Source: an uncultured Clostridia bacterium (GTDB taxonomy: Bacteria; Bacillota; Clostridia; TANB77; CAG-508). Taken from it: 36,564 bases of DNA. The notes below the pieces were generated by a model. That model did not search any database and was not told the origin of the DNA. It saw only the letters and a program-made list of their open reading frames with translations. Positions 1 to 7,058 of the stretch are shown one piece after another. The DNA lies in assembly GCA_934122125.1 (NCBI GenBank), contig CAKOVW010000005.1, positions 1 to 36,564 on the forward strand. The letters run 5' to 3'. Made by a program: the position numbers and the translations under genes. Each line of letters begins with the position of its first letter. Within the stretch, counting starts at the first letter, position 1.

Positions 1-73
1 GATCCCATCTTCTTGTTTGATGTCCAAAGTGAACACCAGCTTCTAGTAATTGTTTCATTGCAACTACTGCCAT
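1..73 (-). CDS. rpsB: 30S ribosomal protein S2, N-terminal 24 residues only
   Basis: Reading leftward from position 73, the frame begins MAVVAMKQLLEAGVHFGHQT and continues RRWD to the window edge. This is the highly conserved start of ribosomal protein S2, which binds 16S rRNA in the small subunit. A strong AGGAGG lies 8 bases before the ATG. The rest of the gene is outside the window. In Firmicutes rpsB is usually followed by tsf, which would lie further left and cannot be seen. The gene has a leader of about 105 bases from the promoter at 188-216. Identification is firm despite the short fragment, because the HFGHQTRRWDPKM block is a hallmark of the family. Confidence 0.95.
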   Translation of the reverse strand, partial: MAVVAMKQLLEAGVHFGHQTRRWD

Positions 74-187
74 TTTTCTTTCCTCCTTTTAGTTTTTCCT
101 CCATATTGCTTCAAACACATAAAAAAACTTGTGTATACAAGCACTATTTTTATGCTAACAATATGTGTGTATTTTTCAACGCATTTA

Positions 188-216
188 ATTATATCAAAAA
201 AGTGTTGCGATTGCAA
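188..216 (-). promoter_or_regulatory. rpsB promoter overlapped by a 12-bp palindrome
   Basis: On the minus strand there is a -35 TTGCAA (211-216), a 17-base spacer and a -10 TATAAT (188-193) with a TG extension. A perfect inverted repeat with 12-bp arms (197-208 and 213-224, loop GATT) covers the -35 and most of the spacer. The palindrome lies within the promoter rather than after a gene, so an operator is more likely than a terminator. The regulator is unknown. Confidence 0.65.
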
Positions 217-305
217 CACTTTTTGTGAATTTTTTTGCGTATTCTTTAATGTTCCATTGGGTGTGGAAAATTTTTTTGTTTTTTGTAGTTTTTTGTCAAA
301 GTTTA

Positions 306-314
306 TGATATAAT
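306..314 (+). promoter_or_regulatory. Extended -10 promoter for the zinc-ribbon gene
   Basis: TGATATAAT is a consensus extended -10 element, 33 bases before the chosen ATG at 347. No good -35 is seen at 17 bases. TTGTCA at 293-298 is only 10 bases away, which is too close. Extended -10 promoters often manage without a strong -35. Confidence 0.45.
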
Positions 315-346
315 GTGTTTGTTACAAATGAATGGAGGTAATTGTT

Positions 347-592
347 ATGAATTTTAATAAATGCAGTCGTTGTGGAGGTTTTTTTATGTCTGATGGAAAT
401 ACTTGTCCTAATTGCCTTCAAAAAGATCAAATGGAAATGATTAGATTAGAAAATTTTATTGAAGAAAATCCAAATACTACTTTAAATATGAATGATATTG
501 CTTCAAATGCTGGAATTTCTGATAAAAATTTAAATAGATTTTTAGCTAATGAGCAATTTAGTGAGATTGTAAATAAAAATATATCTTTATAA
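347..592 (+). CDS. Small zinc-ribbon plus helical (HTH-like) protein, YvyF-like N-terminal part
   Basis: An 81-residue protein. The start at 347 is preferred over the upstream ATG at 332 because GGAGG at 334-338 sits 8 bases before it and would otherwise lie inside the coding region. Two CxxC pairs (Cys6/Cys9 and Cys20/Cys23) make a compact zinc ribbon. It is followed by a helical segment (about 35-80, MNDIASNAGISDKNLNRFL) that looks like a small helix-turn-helix. This arrangement recalls the N-terminal half of YvyF (TIGR03826), encoded in flagellar regions of Bacillus, but that protein has a second C-terminal ribbon that is missing here. There are no flagellar genes nearby. It is divergent from rpsB and convergent with pdp. 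A role in gene regulation is a guess from the fold; the family link is tentative. Confidence 0.7.
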   Translation: MNFNKCSRCGGFFMSDGNTCPNCLQKDQMEMIRLENFIEENPNTTLNMNDIASNAGISDKNLNRFLANEQFSEIVNKNISL

Positions 593-596
593 TACT

Positions 597-757
597 CAAT
601 AAGGACAGAAAATTTGGGCATATTTTTAGTTTTAAAAGATGTTGATATAATACTTTGTGGTTTAGTAAGGGCCGACAACAGCGAAGAAAAGTATTATATC
701 AACATCTTTAAAAGTTATATCTTATATATTATATATCAAATTTTTCCGTCCAAATTG
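597..757. repeat. Nested inverted-repeat element between convergent genes
   Basis: Two layers of inverted repeat are visible. The inner pair is a perfect 22-bp match (635-656 with 688-709) around a 31-base loop that is G+C richer than its surroundings (GGGCCGACAACAGCG). The outer pair is imperfect, about 20 bases: CAATAAGGACAGAAAATTTG at 597-616 against the complement of 737-757. Neither strand has a U-tract after the stem, so it is not a standard terminator. It could be a tiny non-autonomous mobile element (MITE or REP-like), a structured RNA at the 3' ends of two convergent transcripts, or both. It fills the gap between the zinc-ribbon gene and pdp. Confidence 0.5.
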
Positions 758-766
758 GCACATTAG

Positions 767-2065
767 TTACACAATTTTTAATATATCTTGTTTTTTACTT
801 ACACGGTCATTAGTTATTGTATATGCATTAAATACATCTTTAACAATTTCATTTCCTAAATTTTCATCATTTGCATGAATATATGCTAAAATTTCTCCAC
901 TTTCAACTTTATCGCCAATTTTTTTTTCTAGTATAATTCCAACAGCAAAGTCTATATTATCTTCTTTTTTCTTTCTACCAGCACCTAAATTCATTGATGC
1001 TTTTCCTATTTCTTGCGCATTAAGTTGTTCTACATATCCGCTTCTTTCTGCTACAACAGGTAACACAAATTTTGCTTTTTCAAATTTTTCTGTATTCTCT
1101 AAATAACTAATATCTCCGCCTTGTTTTTGTACCCATTGTTCTAGTTTTGCAAATGCTTTTCCATTTTGAATTTGCTCTAACATTTTTTGTTTGTTTTCTT
1201 CTATGTTATTTCCTTTGCCTGCAAGTTTTATCATATATGCTCCAAGTGTTAGGATTACTTCTTTTACATCAGGTTGCATATTTCCTTTTAGGAATTCTAT
1301 GGCTTCAATTACTTCTAGTGAATTTCCTACTGCTCTTCCTAAAGGTTCTTCCATGCTTGTAATAACACAAACTGTTTCTTTATTGGCTAATTCTCCTATC
1401 TTTTTCATTGTTTCAGCAAGTTTAGTAGCATTATTTAAATCTTTCATAAATGCTCCGCTTCCGCATGTAACATCAAGAACTATTTTATTTGCACCTGCTG
1501 CTATCTTTTTGCTCATTATACTTGATGCAATAAGTGGAATACTTTCAGTTGCTGAAATAGTATCTCTTAGAGCATACAGTTTTTTATCTGCTGGTGCCAA
1601 GTTTAAAGTTTGTCCCATTAGGGCTATATTTATTTCTTTTACATTTTTAATAAATTGTTCTATTGTAAGATTAGTGTTGTAGCCAGGTATCGCCTCTAAT
1701 TTATCTATTGTTCCTCCTGTATATCCTAACCCTCTTCCAGACATTTTAGCTACTGGAATATCAAGTGATGCAATTATAGGAGCTAATATCAGGGTTACTT
1801 TATCTCCAATTCCGCCTGTACTATGTTTATCTACAACTGTTCCTAACTCTGACAAATCCAAAATATCACCAGAATGTGCCATTGCTAAAGTTAAGTTAGT
1901 TGTTTCTTCTTCATCCATTCCATTTAAGTAAATTGCCATTGCTAAAGCTGCAGCTTGATAATCTGGTATATTTCCATTCGTATAATTTTGTATAAAATAT
2001 TCAATTTCTTCTTTGTTTAACTTTTGTTTATCTCTTTTTTTAGCTATTATTTCTAAAATATTCAT
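767..2065 (-). CDS. pdp: Pyrimidine-nucleoside phosphorylase
   Basis: 432 residues, the usual length for Firmicute Pdp (EC 2.4.2.2). It splits uridine, thymidine or deoxyuridine with phosphate to give the base and (deoxy)ribose-1-phosphate, for pyrimidine salvage in the cytoplasm. The phosphate-binding signature VDKHSTGGIGDKVT is at residues 78-91 and the glycosyltransferase family 3 signature SGRGLGYTGGTIDKLEAIPG at 109-128. The C-terminal third (about 335-432) is the PYNP domain with the basic RKKKEDNID segment. The start is supported by an AAAGGAT ribosome site. It is the last gene of an operon that begins with the pseudopilin-like gene at 3278, 25 bases after rnhB. The close relative DeoA (thymidine phosphorylase) is the main alternative; the Firmicute context and length favour Pdp. 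Confidence 0.92.
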   Translation of the reverse strand: MNILEIIAKKRDKQKLNKEEIEYFIQNYTNGNIPDYQAAALAMAIYLNGMDEEETTNLTLAMAHSGDILDLSELGTVVDKHSTGGIGDKVTLILAPIIASLDIPVAKMSGRGLGYTGGTIDKLEAIPGYNTNLTIEQFIKNVKEINIALMGQTLNLAPADKKLYALRDTISATESIPLIASSIMSKKIAAGANKIVLDVTCGSGAFMKDLNNATKLAETMKKIGELANKETVCVITSMEEPLGRAVGNSLEVIEAIEFLKGNMQPDVKEVILTLGAYMIKLAGKGNNIEENKQKMLEQIQNGKAFAKLEQWVQKQGGDISYLENTEKFEKAKFVLPVVAERSGYVEQLNAQEIGKASMNLGAGRKKKEDNIDFAVGIILEKKIGDKVESGEILAYIHANDENLGNEIVKDVFNAYTITNDRVSKKQDILKIV

Positions 2066-2090
2066 TTTAATTTCATCCTTTTCTCAATCA

Positions 2091-2786
2091 TTAAATAAAG
2101 TTCTTAATAAAACTAGCCCTATGCAAAGCACAAGGTCCATATTCTTTTATTGCTTTTATATGAGCTGCAGTTCCATAACCTTTGTGTTTAGCAAAACCAT
2201 ATTGAGGATATATTTCATCCCATTGCCTCATTATTCTATCTCTTGTTACTTTTGCAATAATTGAAGCACATGCTATTGAGTAACTAATTGCATCTCCATG
2301 TATGATTGATTTATATGGTATTCCGTCTGTATCAATTTTAGTTAATGCATCTACTAAAATTGCGTCTGGCTTTATGATTCCTAGTTCTGGGTTTTTAGCT
2401 AATTTAGCCTCCATATCTTTTATTGCTATTGTTAAGCCTTTTTTTGTTGCCTGTAGTATATTTATTTCATCAATTTCTTTTTGATCAACAATTCCTATTC
2501 CATAGCTAATTGCTTCATTAGTTATTTGTTCATAAAGCAATTCTCTTTTTTTCTCAGATACTTTTTTTGAGTCATTAACTCCTTCTATCATCGAATTTTT
2601 TGGCATTAGGCTACATGCAACTACAACTGGTCCTGCTAGTGGTCCTCTTCCTGCTTCGTCAATTCCTGCAATAGCTTTTAAACCTTTTTCACTATATAAT
2701 TCTTCTTCTACTTTTTTTAAATTTATTAGTCTTTCTAATTCTTTTTCTTTCATTTCTAATCTCATTTCTTCATTTAGGTGCAGCAT
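2091..2786 (-). CDS. rnhB: Ribonuclease HII
   Basis: 231 residues. RNase HII nicks DNA 5' of embedded ribonucleotides and removes the RNA of RNA/DNA hybrids. The AGIDEAGRGPLAGPVV block (residues 40-55) carries catalytic Asp43 and Glu44. ILVDA supplies Asp146, and the GDAISYSIACASIIAKVTRD block (164-183) ends in the fourth acidic residue, Asp183. The first 35 residues are a charged helical extension, as in many Firmicute enzymes. The start is uncertain: Met1, Met8 and Met12 are all possible and none has a strong ribosome site. The upstream gene ends in a TAG only 9 bases before Met1, so translation may restart by coupling. The two genes share the same reading frame across that TAG. Confidence 0.92.
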   Translation of the reverse strand: MLHLNEEMRLEMKEKELERLINLKKVEEELYSEKGLKAIAGIDEAGRGPLAGPVVVACSLMPKNSMIEGVNDSKKVSEKKRELLYEQITNEAISYGIGIVDQKEIDEINILQATKKGLTIAIKDMEAKLAKNPELGIIKPDAILVDALTKIDTDGIPYKSIIHGDAISYSIACASIIAKVTRDRIMRQWDEIYPQYGFAKHKGYGTAAHIKAIKEYGPCALHRASFIKNFI

Positions 2787-2795
2787 CGTTTGCCA

Positions 2796-3278
2796 CTATT
2801 TTTCTAATTTTAATTCCTCAATATTATCTATATCATAATAACTATTTCCTGCTATTTCATATCCTTTGGTATAATATACTTCTCCATCTGTATATTCAAC
2901 AACATAATATGCGTTTTCTTCTAGCTTAACTTGTGTTAACCCCATCTCCTCTAAATTTTGCTGATTTAGCACATAATATTTTTTATCTTTTTCCTCTAAA
3001 TTAATTGAATTTTTATTTAAAAATTCTTGCATTGTAGGTTCATCTTTAATATCTGAAAGTTTAGTTCCTACTAATACTTCATCTTTCTTTTCTAGTATAT
3101 AATCTGATGATATTTTTTTTACTTTTGCTTGTACTAGCAATAGGTCTGTCTTTATATCTTCAAGGTTTTCTTTAGTAGTCTGAAGTCTAAAAAAGTATAT
3201 TACTCCAAATACTATAAATGCAATTACAAGCACTAAAAGTATTGTACTTATTAATGTTAGTCCTTTTTGATTTTTCAT
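2796..3278 (-). CDS. Pseudopilin-like single-pass membrane protein
   Basis: 160 residues. The N-terminus MKNQKGLTLIS followed by a hydrophobic stretch (about 8-30) has the layout of a class III (type IV pilin-like) leader: short basic leader, Gly, then LTLI. The glutamate normally found at position +5 of mature pilins is replaced by Ser. The rest (about 35-160) is a soluble, charged domain with a coiled-coil-like segment (ENLEDIKTDLLLVQAKVKKI) and a Tyr-rich C-terminal part. No pilus assembly ATPase or prepilin peptidase is in view. It is the first gene of an operon with rnhB and pdp, behind a near-consensus promoter and an AAGGAGA ribosome site. It may be a minor pseudopilin or simply an anchored protein; its function is unknown. 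Confidence 0.75.
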   Translation of the reverse strand: MKNQKGLTLISTILLVLVIAFIVFGVIYFFRLQTTKENLEDIKTDLLLVQAKVKKISSDYILEKKDEVLVGTKLSDIKDEPTMQEFLNKNSINLEEKDKKYYVLNQQNLEEMGLTQVKLEENAYYVVEYTDGEVYYTKGYEIAGNSYYDIDNIEELKLEK

Positions 3279-3310
3279 TTCAGTTCTCCTTTTATTTTCA
3301 TTATATGTCT

Positions 3311-3339
3311 ATTATATAAGTATAATCACTTTTTTGCAA
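3311..3339 (-). promoter_or_regulatory. Promoter of the pseudopilin-rnhB-pdp operon
   Basis: On the minus strand: -35 TTGCAA (3334-3339), 17-base spacer, -10 TATAAT (3311-3316). A 7-bp inverted repeat, CACTTTT (3327-3333) and AAAAGTG (3344-3350), flanks the -35 and could be an operator. The divergent HD-GYP promoter starts 27 bases away. Confidence 0.7.
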
Positions 3340-3365
3340 GTACAAAAGTGTTGTATAAATTTTTA

Positions 3366-3394
3366 TTGCCTTTTGTATTATTTTGTAGTATTAT
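3366..3394 (+). promoter_or_regulatory. Promoter of the HD-GYP/PBP operon
   Basis: -35 TTGCCT (3366-3371), 17-base spacer, -10 TATTAT (3389-3394), about 38 bases before the ATG at 3433. Confidence 0.6.
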
Positions 3395-3432
3395 TTATGT
3401 AAGTTATTACTAATGAATTTAAGGAGATTTAC

Positions 3433-4371
3433 ATGTTTGAAGAAAAGTTTGACTTTTATAGTCCTGTTAATTTAAAAACATATAATTTAGATCAGTTTAT
3501 GCGTTATCAACTAGACGTGTTAGAAAGCCTAGATCCTTTTACAAGAAAGCACAGTGAAAATGTTGGTAACTTGTGTTGCAGAATTTGTGAGTACTTGAGA
3601 TGTAAAAAATCTTTTATTGTTTTTTGTACAATTGGAGGTTATTTACATGATATTGGAAAAGTTTTTATTCCTTTAAATATTCTAAATAAACCAGATAAAT
3701 TAACTGATGAAGAATTTGAAATTATAAAAACACATACAACTCATGGATATGATATGTGTATGAGTGATGTTAGGCTTCGTCCTTACGCATTGTTTGCTTT
3801 AGACCATCACGAAGCATTGGATGGAAGTGGTTATCCTAATGGAATTACAAAAAAGGATATTCCTTATGGAGTTCAAATTGTCCGTGTTGCTGATGAATAT
3901 GATGCAATTGTTACAAAAAGACAGTATACTACCCATGTTAATATTTCTGAAACTTTGAAAGAGTTAATTAAAGATGTTCAACCTGACCCTCGATTTGTAG
4001 CTCTTGATCAGTTGAGTACTAAAGAAAAAGCGGGAAAGATCAACGGTACAGTTTTAAAAAAATTATTTAAAGTAGTTATTGATGATACAGAATATGAAAT
4101 CAGCTGTATTATGAATTATGTTAATTATTTAAAAGAGCAAATTAAGCGTTTAGAAGTAATACAGTCATATCAAAAAAAAGCTGACAATTCTAACAAGCAA
4201 AAAACGAAAGATTATTACCATGAAGGTATGAGTCTTTTGTTTCAACCAAGTGAAACTATGGAAAACTATGAACAAATTTTATCAGAATATAAAACTACAT
4301 TGAAAAGCAAAGAAGATATTATTGATCAATTATATCAAGAAATAAAAATTATAAAAAAATTGAGAGTTTAA
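3433..4371 (+). CDS. HD-GYP domain protein, probable cyclic-di-GMP phosphodiesterase
   Basis: 312 residues with an AAGGAGA ribosome site. The HD-GYP domain spans about 28-190. It has the metal-binding HD pair in LHDIGK (His72, Asp73), His101, the HHEALDGSGYP signature (His125, His126, Glu127, Asp130, Gly131, Gly133, Tyr134, Pro135) and RVADEYDA with Asp154. All key residues are present, so hydrolysis of cyclic-di-GMP to pGpG or GMP is expected. There is no receiver, PAS or membrane segment before the domain. The C-terminal 110 residues are charged and helical, with likely coiled coils (290-312). The next gene, a class B PBP, starts 11 bases downstream, so the two are co-transcribed, which suggests a link between second-messenger turnover and wall synthesis. 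Substrate is inferred from the family. Confidence 0.88.
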   Translation: MFEEKFDFYSPVNLKTYNLDQFMRYQLDVLESLDPFTRKHSENVGNLCCRICEYLRCKKSFIVFCTIGGYLHDIGKVFIPLNILNKPDKLTDEEFEIIKTHTTHGYDMCMSDVRLRPYALFALDHHEALDGSGYPNGITKKDIPYGVQIVRVADEYDAIVTKRQYTTHVNISETLKELIKDVQPDPRFVALDQLSTKEKAGKINGTVLKKLFKVVIDDTEYEISCIMNYVNYLKEQIKRLEVIQSYQKKADNSNKQKTKDYYHEGMSLLFQPSETMENYEQILSEYKTTLKSKEDIIDQLYQEIKIIKKLRV

Positions 4372-4382
4372 TTGGAGGAAAA

Positions 4383-6581
4383 ATGAAAAAAACTTATAGT
4401 ATGTCTAAAAAAATACAAATTTCAATGTTAGTGATTTTTTTATTAATGGTATTGCTTGTAATTCGTATTGCCTTTCTTCAGTTTGTACAGGGTTCAAGTT
4501 TAAAAGAGCAAATGTACAATCAATTAATAACAAGTAAAACTATTAGCCCAAAAAGAGGAACTATATATGATTCTACTAGAAAAGCATTAGCAATAAGTGC
4601 TGATGTTGACACCATTAGTATTGTTCCTACATCTATAGTTGTTTTAAATGATAACCAGAAAATAGATGAAGAAAAAACAAAAAAACTAAAAGAAAGTTTT
4701 TCAAAAGCAGTTGCTGAAATTTTTGAATTAAATTATGAAGATGTTTTTAAGCAAGTTTCTAGTGATTCAAGTTATGTTACTATTGCCAGAAAAGTGGAAA
4801 AGGATAAAGTAGATAAGCTAAGAGCTTGGATGAAAGAAGAAGATTTTTATTCTGGTATAAATATCAATGAAGATACCAAAAGGTATTATCCATATAATAG
4901 TTTAGCTTCTTCACTAATAGGCTTTTGTGGAACTGATAATGATGGTTTAGAGGGGTTAGAGAAGGCATGGAATGATGTGTTAACCGGTACTCCTGGTAAA
5001 GTTACTTCTGCTCAAGATGCTATTCAAGAATTTATACCTGATAGTAACCAAACATATATAGCTGCTCAAAATGGAAGTGATATTACATTAACAATTGATG
5101 CCAATATTCAAAGTATTGTTGAAAAATATTTAAAACAAGCATGTGTTTCTAACAAATGTACTCGTGGTGGTAATGCAATTGCAATGGACCCTAAAACAGG
5201 TGATATTTTAGCAATGGCTACATATCCTGATTATAATTTAAATACACCTTTTGAAATGCCAAGTTCTTATACTGAGAAAGAATGGAAGAGTAAAACATCT
5301 TCTGAACAATATGACATTATATACAATTTGTTCCGTAATCGTGCTATTTCAGACCCTTACGAACCTGGTTCTGTTTTTAAAATTATTACAGCCTCTATTG
5401 CTTTAGAAGAGAATTTGGCAATTCCTGATAAAGCTGATGTTTACTATTGTAAAGGAAAACAAGTAGTTTCTGGTGTTAGTATAAGTTGTGCAAAAAGATC
5501 TGGACATGGAAACGAAAGTTTACGTGAGGCTTTTAACGTTTCATGTAACCCTGCATTTATGCAAATTAGTGAAAAAATAGGTGCAACTACAAGTTATAAA
5601 TATTATAACGCTTTTGGCTTTTTTAATAAAACTGGAATTAATACTGTTGGTGAAACAAACTCTATATTCTGGGATTTAAATAATGTTGGGCCTATAGAAC
5701 TTGCTACTATGTCATTTGGTCAGAGATTTAAAGTAACTCCTCTTCAAATGATAACAGCAGTTTCTGCAGTAGCAAATGATGGAGTTTTAATGAAGCCAAG
5801 GCTTGTAAAAGAAGTTAAAAATACAGATACTGGTGCAATTACTACAATTGATACTACTGCAGTAAGACAAGTTATTTCTAAAACTACAGCCAATACTGTA
5901 ATGGATTTAATGGAAAGTGTTGTAACTGATGGTTCTGGAAAATATGCAAAAATTAAAGGATATTCTATAGCAGGTAAAACTGGTACATCTGAACCAGATT
6001 ACGGCAAAGATGAAGGTTATACAGCTTCTTTTATTGCTGTTAGTCCTACTGAAAACCCAGAAATAGTTTTATTAGTAACATTATATGATCCTACTGGTCC
6101 TAAAGGCTATAGTGGTAATACAGTTGCTGCCCCAGTTGCTGCACAAATGTTAAAAGAAATTTTACCATATATGCAAATTTCTACTGATAATTTAGATAGT
6201 AGTTCTTCTAGTAAGACAATAAGTCTTCCTAATGTAATAAACAAAACAGTTGCAGAGGCAAAAAAGACATTAGAAAATGCTGGTTTTACAGTTAGCACAT
6301 CTGCTAAATCTACTGATATTGTTAAGGAGCAATTTCCTGCAAAGGGTTCTGAATTAGTAAAAGGTTCTATTATAAAATTATATACAGAAAGTGAGAATAC
6401 TCGTGTTTCTAAACAAATTCCAGACTTAACAAACAAGTCATTTTCACAAGTTAAATCAATATTAAAAAACTTAAATTTAAACTATAGTGTTACCGGTTCT
6501 GGTGTAGTTGTAAGCCAAGACCCTATTGCAAATACACAAGTCGAAGAAGGTACAGTTGTTAAAATAACGTTAGGCAATTAG
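4383..6581 (+). CDS. Class B penicillin-binding protein with two PASTA domains (FtsI/SpoVD type)
   Basis: 732 residues. It is a peptidoglycan DD-transpeptidase for septal or spore cortex wall. One N-terminal membrane helix (about 11-33) is followed by the PBP dimer domain (about 50-215, opening with the conserved SPKRGTIYD) and a transpeptidase domain (about 260-590). The active-site serine is in PGSVFK (Ser330, Lys333), the second motif is Ser387-Cys-Asn389 and the third is KTGT at 532-535. Two PASTA domains follow (about 612-670 and 676-732). Two PASTA domains resemble Bacillus PBP2B, while SpoVD usually has one, so no symbol is given. A GGAGG ribosome site sits 11 bases after the HD-GYP gene's stop. 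A hairpin terminator follows at 6605-6646. Confidence 0.92.
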   Translation: MKKTYSMSKKIQISMLVIFLLMVLLVIRIAFLQFVQGSSLKEQMYNQLITSKTISPKRGTIYDSTRKALAISADVDTISIVPTSIVVLNDNQKIDEEKTKKLKESFSKAVAEIFELNYEDVFKQVSSDSSYVTIARKVEKDKVDKLRAWMKEEDFYSGININEDTKRYYPYNSLASSLIGFCGTDNDGLEGLEKAWNDVLTGTPGKVTSAQDAIQEFIPDSNQTYIAAQNGSDITLTIDANIQSIVEKYLKQACVSNKCTRGGNAIAMDPKTGDILAMATYPDYNLNTPFEMPSSYTEKEWKSKTSSEQYDIIYNLFRNRAISDPYEPGSVFKIITASIALEENLAIPDKADVYYCKGKQVVSGVSISCAKRSGHGNESLREAFNVSCNPAFMQISEKIGATTSYKYYNAFGFFNKTGINTVGETNSIFWDLNNVGPIELATMSFGQRFKVTPLQMITAVSAVANDGVLMKPRLVKEVKNTDTGAITTIDTTAVRQVISKTTANTVMDLMESVVTDGSGKYAKIKGYSIAGKTGTSEPDYGKDEGYTASFIAVSPTENPEIVLLVTLYDPTGPKGYSGNTVAAPVAAQMLKEILPYMQISTDNLDSSSSSKTISLPNVINKTVAEAKKTLENAGFTVSTSAKSTDIVKEQFPAKGSELVKGSIIKLYTESENTRVSKQIPDLTNKSFSQVKSILKNLNLNYSVTGSGVVVSQDPIANTQVEEGTVVKITLGN

Positions 6582-6595
6582 GAAAATAGGCATTC

Positions 6596-6808
6596 CTATA
6601 CAACAAAAAAACTTTCTAGTATTAATAGTACTGGAAAGTTTTTTATATAATATCTTAATTTTATGATACGCTTTAGTTCCTCTAGTCCTTTTATTTTCAA
6701 ATCTGCTATTAATATTACTATTGTCCTTTCTAGTTTATCATAATTTTCTCCTGCTTTTATTTGCTTTATATATATTTTTGCCCAGTAGTATAACATCCTC
6801 TCTATAAT
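6596..6808 (-). pseudogene. Fragment of a PD-(D/E)XK (Rpn-type) nuclease family transposase
   Basis: The leftward frame reads IIERMLYYWAKIYIKQIKAG, then ENYDKLERTIVILIAD. This matches, from memory of the family, the conserved helix and strand of PDDEXK_2/Rpn transposases (M..R..YYW.K.Y..Q...G..Y..L..TI.I.I.D). The N-terminal nuclease core is missing: the frame meets a stop (TAG) at 6821-6823, a few codons upstream of the match. The 3' end runs into the PBP terminator hairpin, so the last 20 or so residues are not family sequence. The only ATG (6794-6796) has its ribosome-like GAGAGG touching it, so translation is unlikely. This is a relic of an old insertion. Confidence 0.55.
6605..6646. terminator. 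Terminator after the PBP gene
   Basis: A hairpin with AAAAAACTTTC on the left and GAAAGTTTTTT on the right, with the inner AGTA/TACT pairs and one G-T pair, about 16 bp in total and followed by a T-run. A-run and T-run on opposite sides make it usable in both directions. It overlaps the end of the leftward transposase scrap. Confidence 0.8.
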
Positions 6809-6825
6809 ATTATTTTTATACTAAA

Positions 6826-6872
6826 AAAATGCAACTAAGTTAGTATTGTTATACTATACTTAATTGCATTTT
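6826..6872 (-). terminator. Leftward hairpin terminator
   Basis: AAAATGCAA (6826-6834) pairs with TTGCATTTT (6864-6872). Further pairing TAAGT/ACTTA and TAGTAT/ATACTA continues inward with one mismatch and one bulge. On the minus strand the stem is followed by seven T residues (complement of 6823-6829). It would end a transcript started at the promoter at 7059-7087. Confidence 0.6.
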
Positions 6873-6955
6873 GCAAACAAAATCGTATGCCTTTTTTCGA
6901 CATTTTATATAATAATTGTTTGCATCCAAACACCTTATAGTAGATTATAGAGAAA

Positions 6956-7027
6956 CTACAGTACGAACTTTATTTGTACTAATGCTATTAATGTTATACC
7001 TGTCTGTTTTTTTATAGATATTTTCAT
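6956..7027 (-). pseudogene. Orphan prepilin-like leader, 23 codons, truncated gene
   Basis: From an ATG at 7027, placed after a good AAGGAGAG ribosome site, the frame reads MKISIKKQTGITLIALV, six unrelated residues, then TAG. The KKQTG/ITLIALV block is a type IV prepilin-like cleavage and methylation motif, but the hydrophobic helix breaks off after LV and no pilin body follows. The region down to the terminator at 6826-6872 does not restore the frame. It looks like a prepilin gene cut by a deletion or insertion that left its promoter, ribosome site and leader intact. Alternatively it is a very short expressed peptide or a leader of an RNA. Confidence 0.5.
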
Positions 7028-7058
7028 TTTATCTCTCCTTTTCTTTGGTTATAACAAT

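Noticed and set aside
121..141. Possible attenuator hairpin in the rpsB leader (CTTGT/ACAAG with seven T residues on the minus strand)
   Set aside because: The stem is only 5 bp with two G-C pairs, too weak to call a terminator, and I could not find an alternative antiterminator pairing.
1191..1682. Rightward open frame of 163 codons inside pdp
   Set aside because: It is antisense to a gene with clear family motifs and has no ribosome site, so it is a shadow.
6596..6796. A functional 66-residue protein starting at the ATG at 6794-6796
   Set aside because: The GAGAGG directly touches the ATG, the family match begins upstream of it, and the end is encoded by a terminator hairpin. It is treated as a transposase fragment instead.
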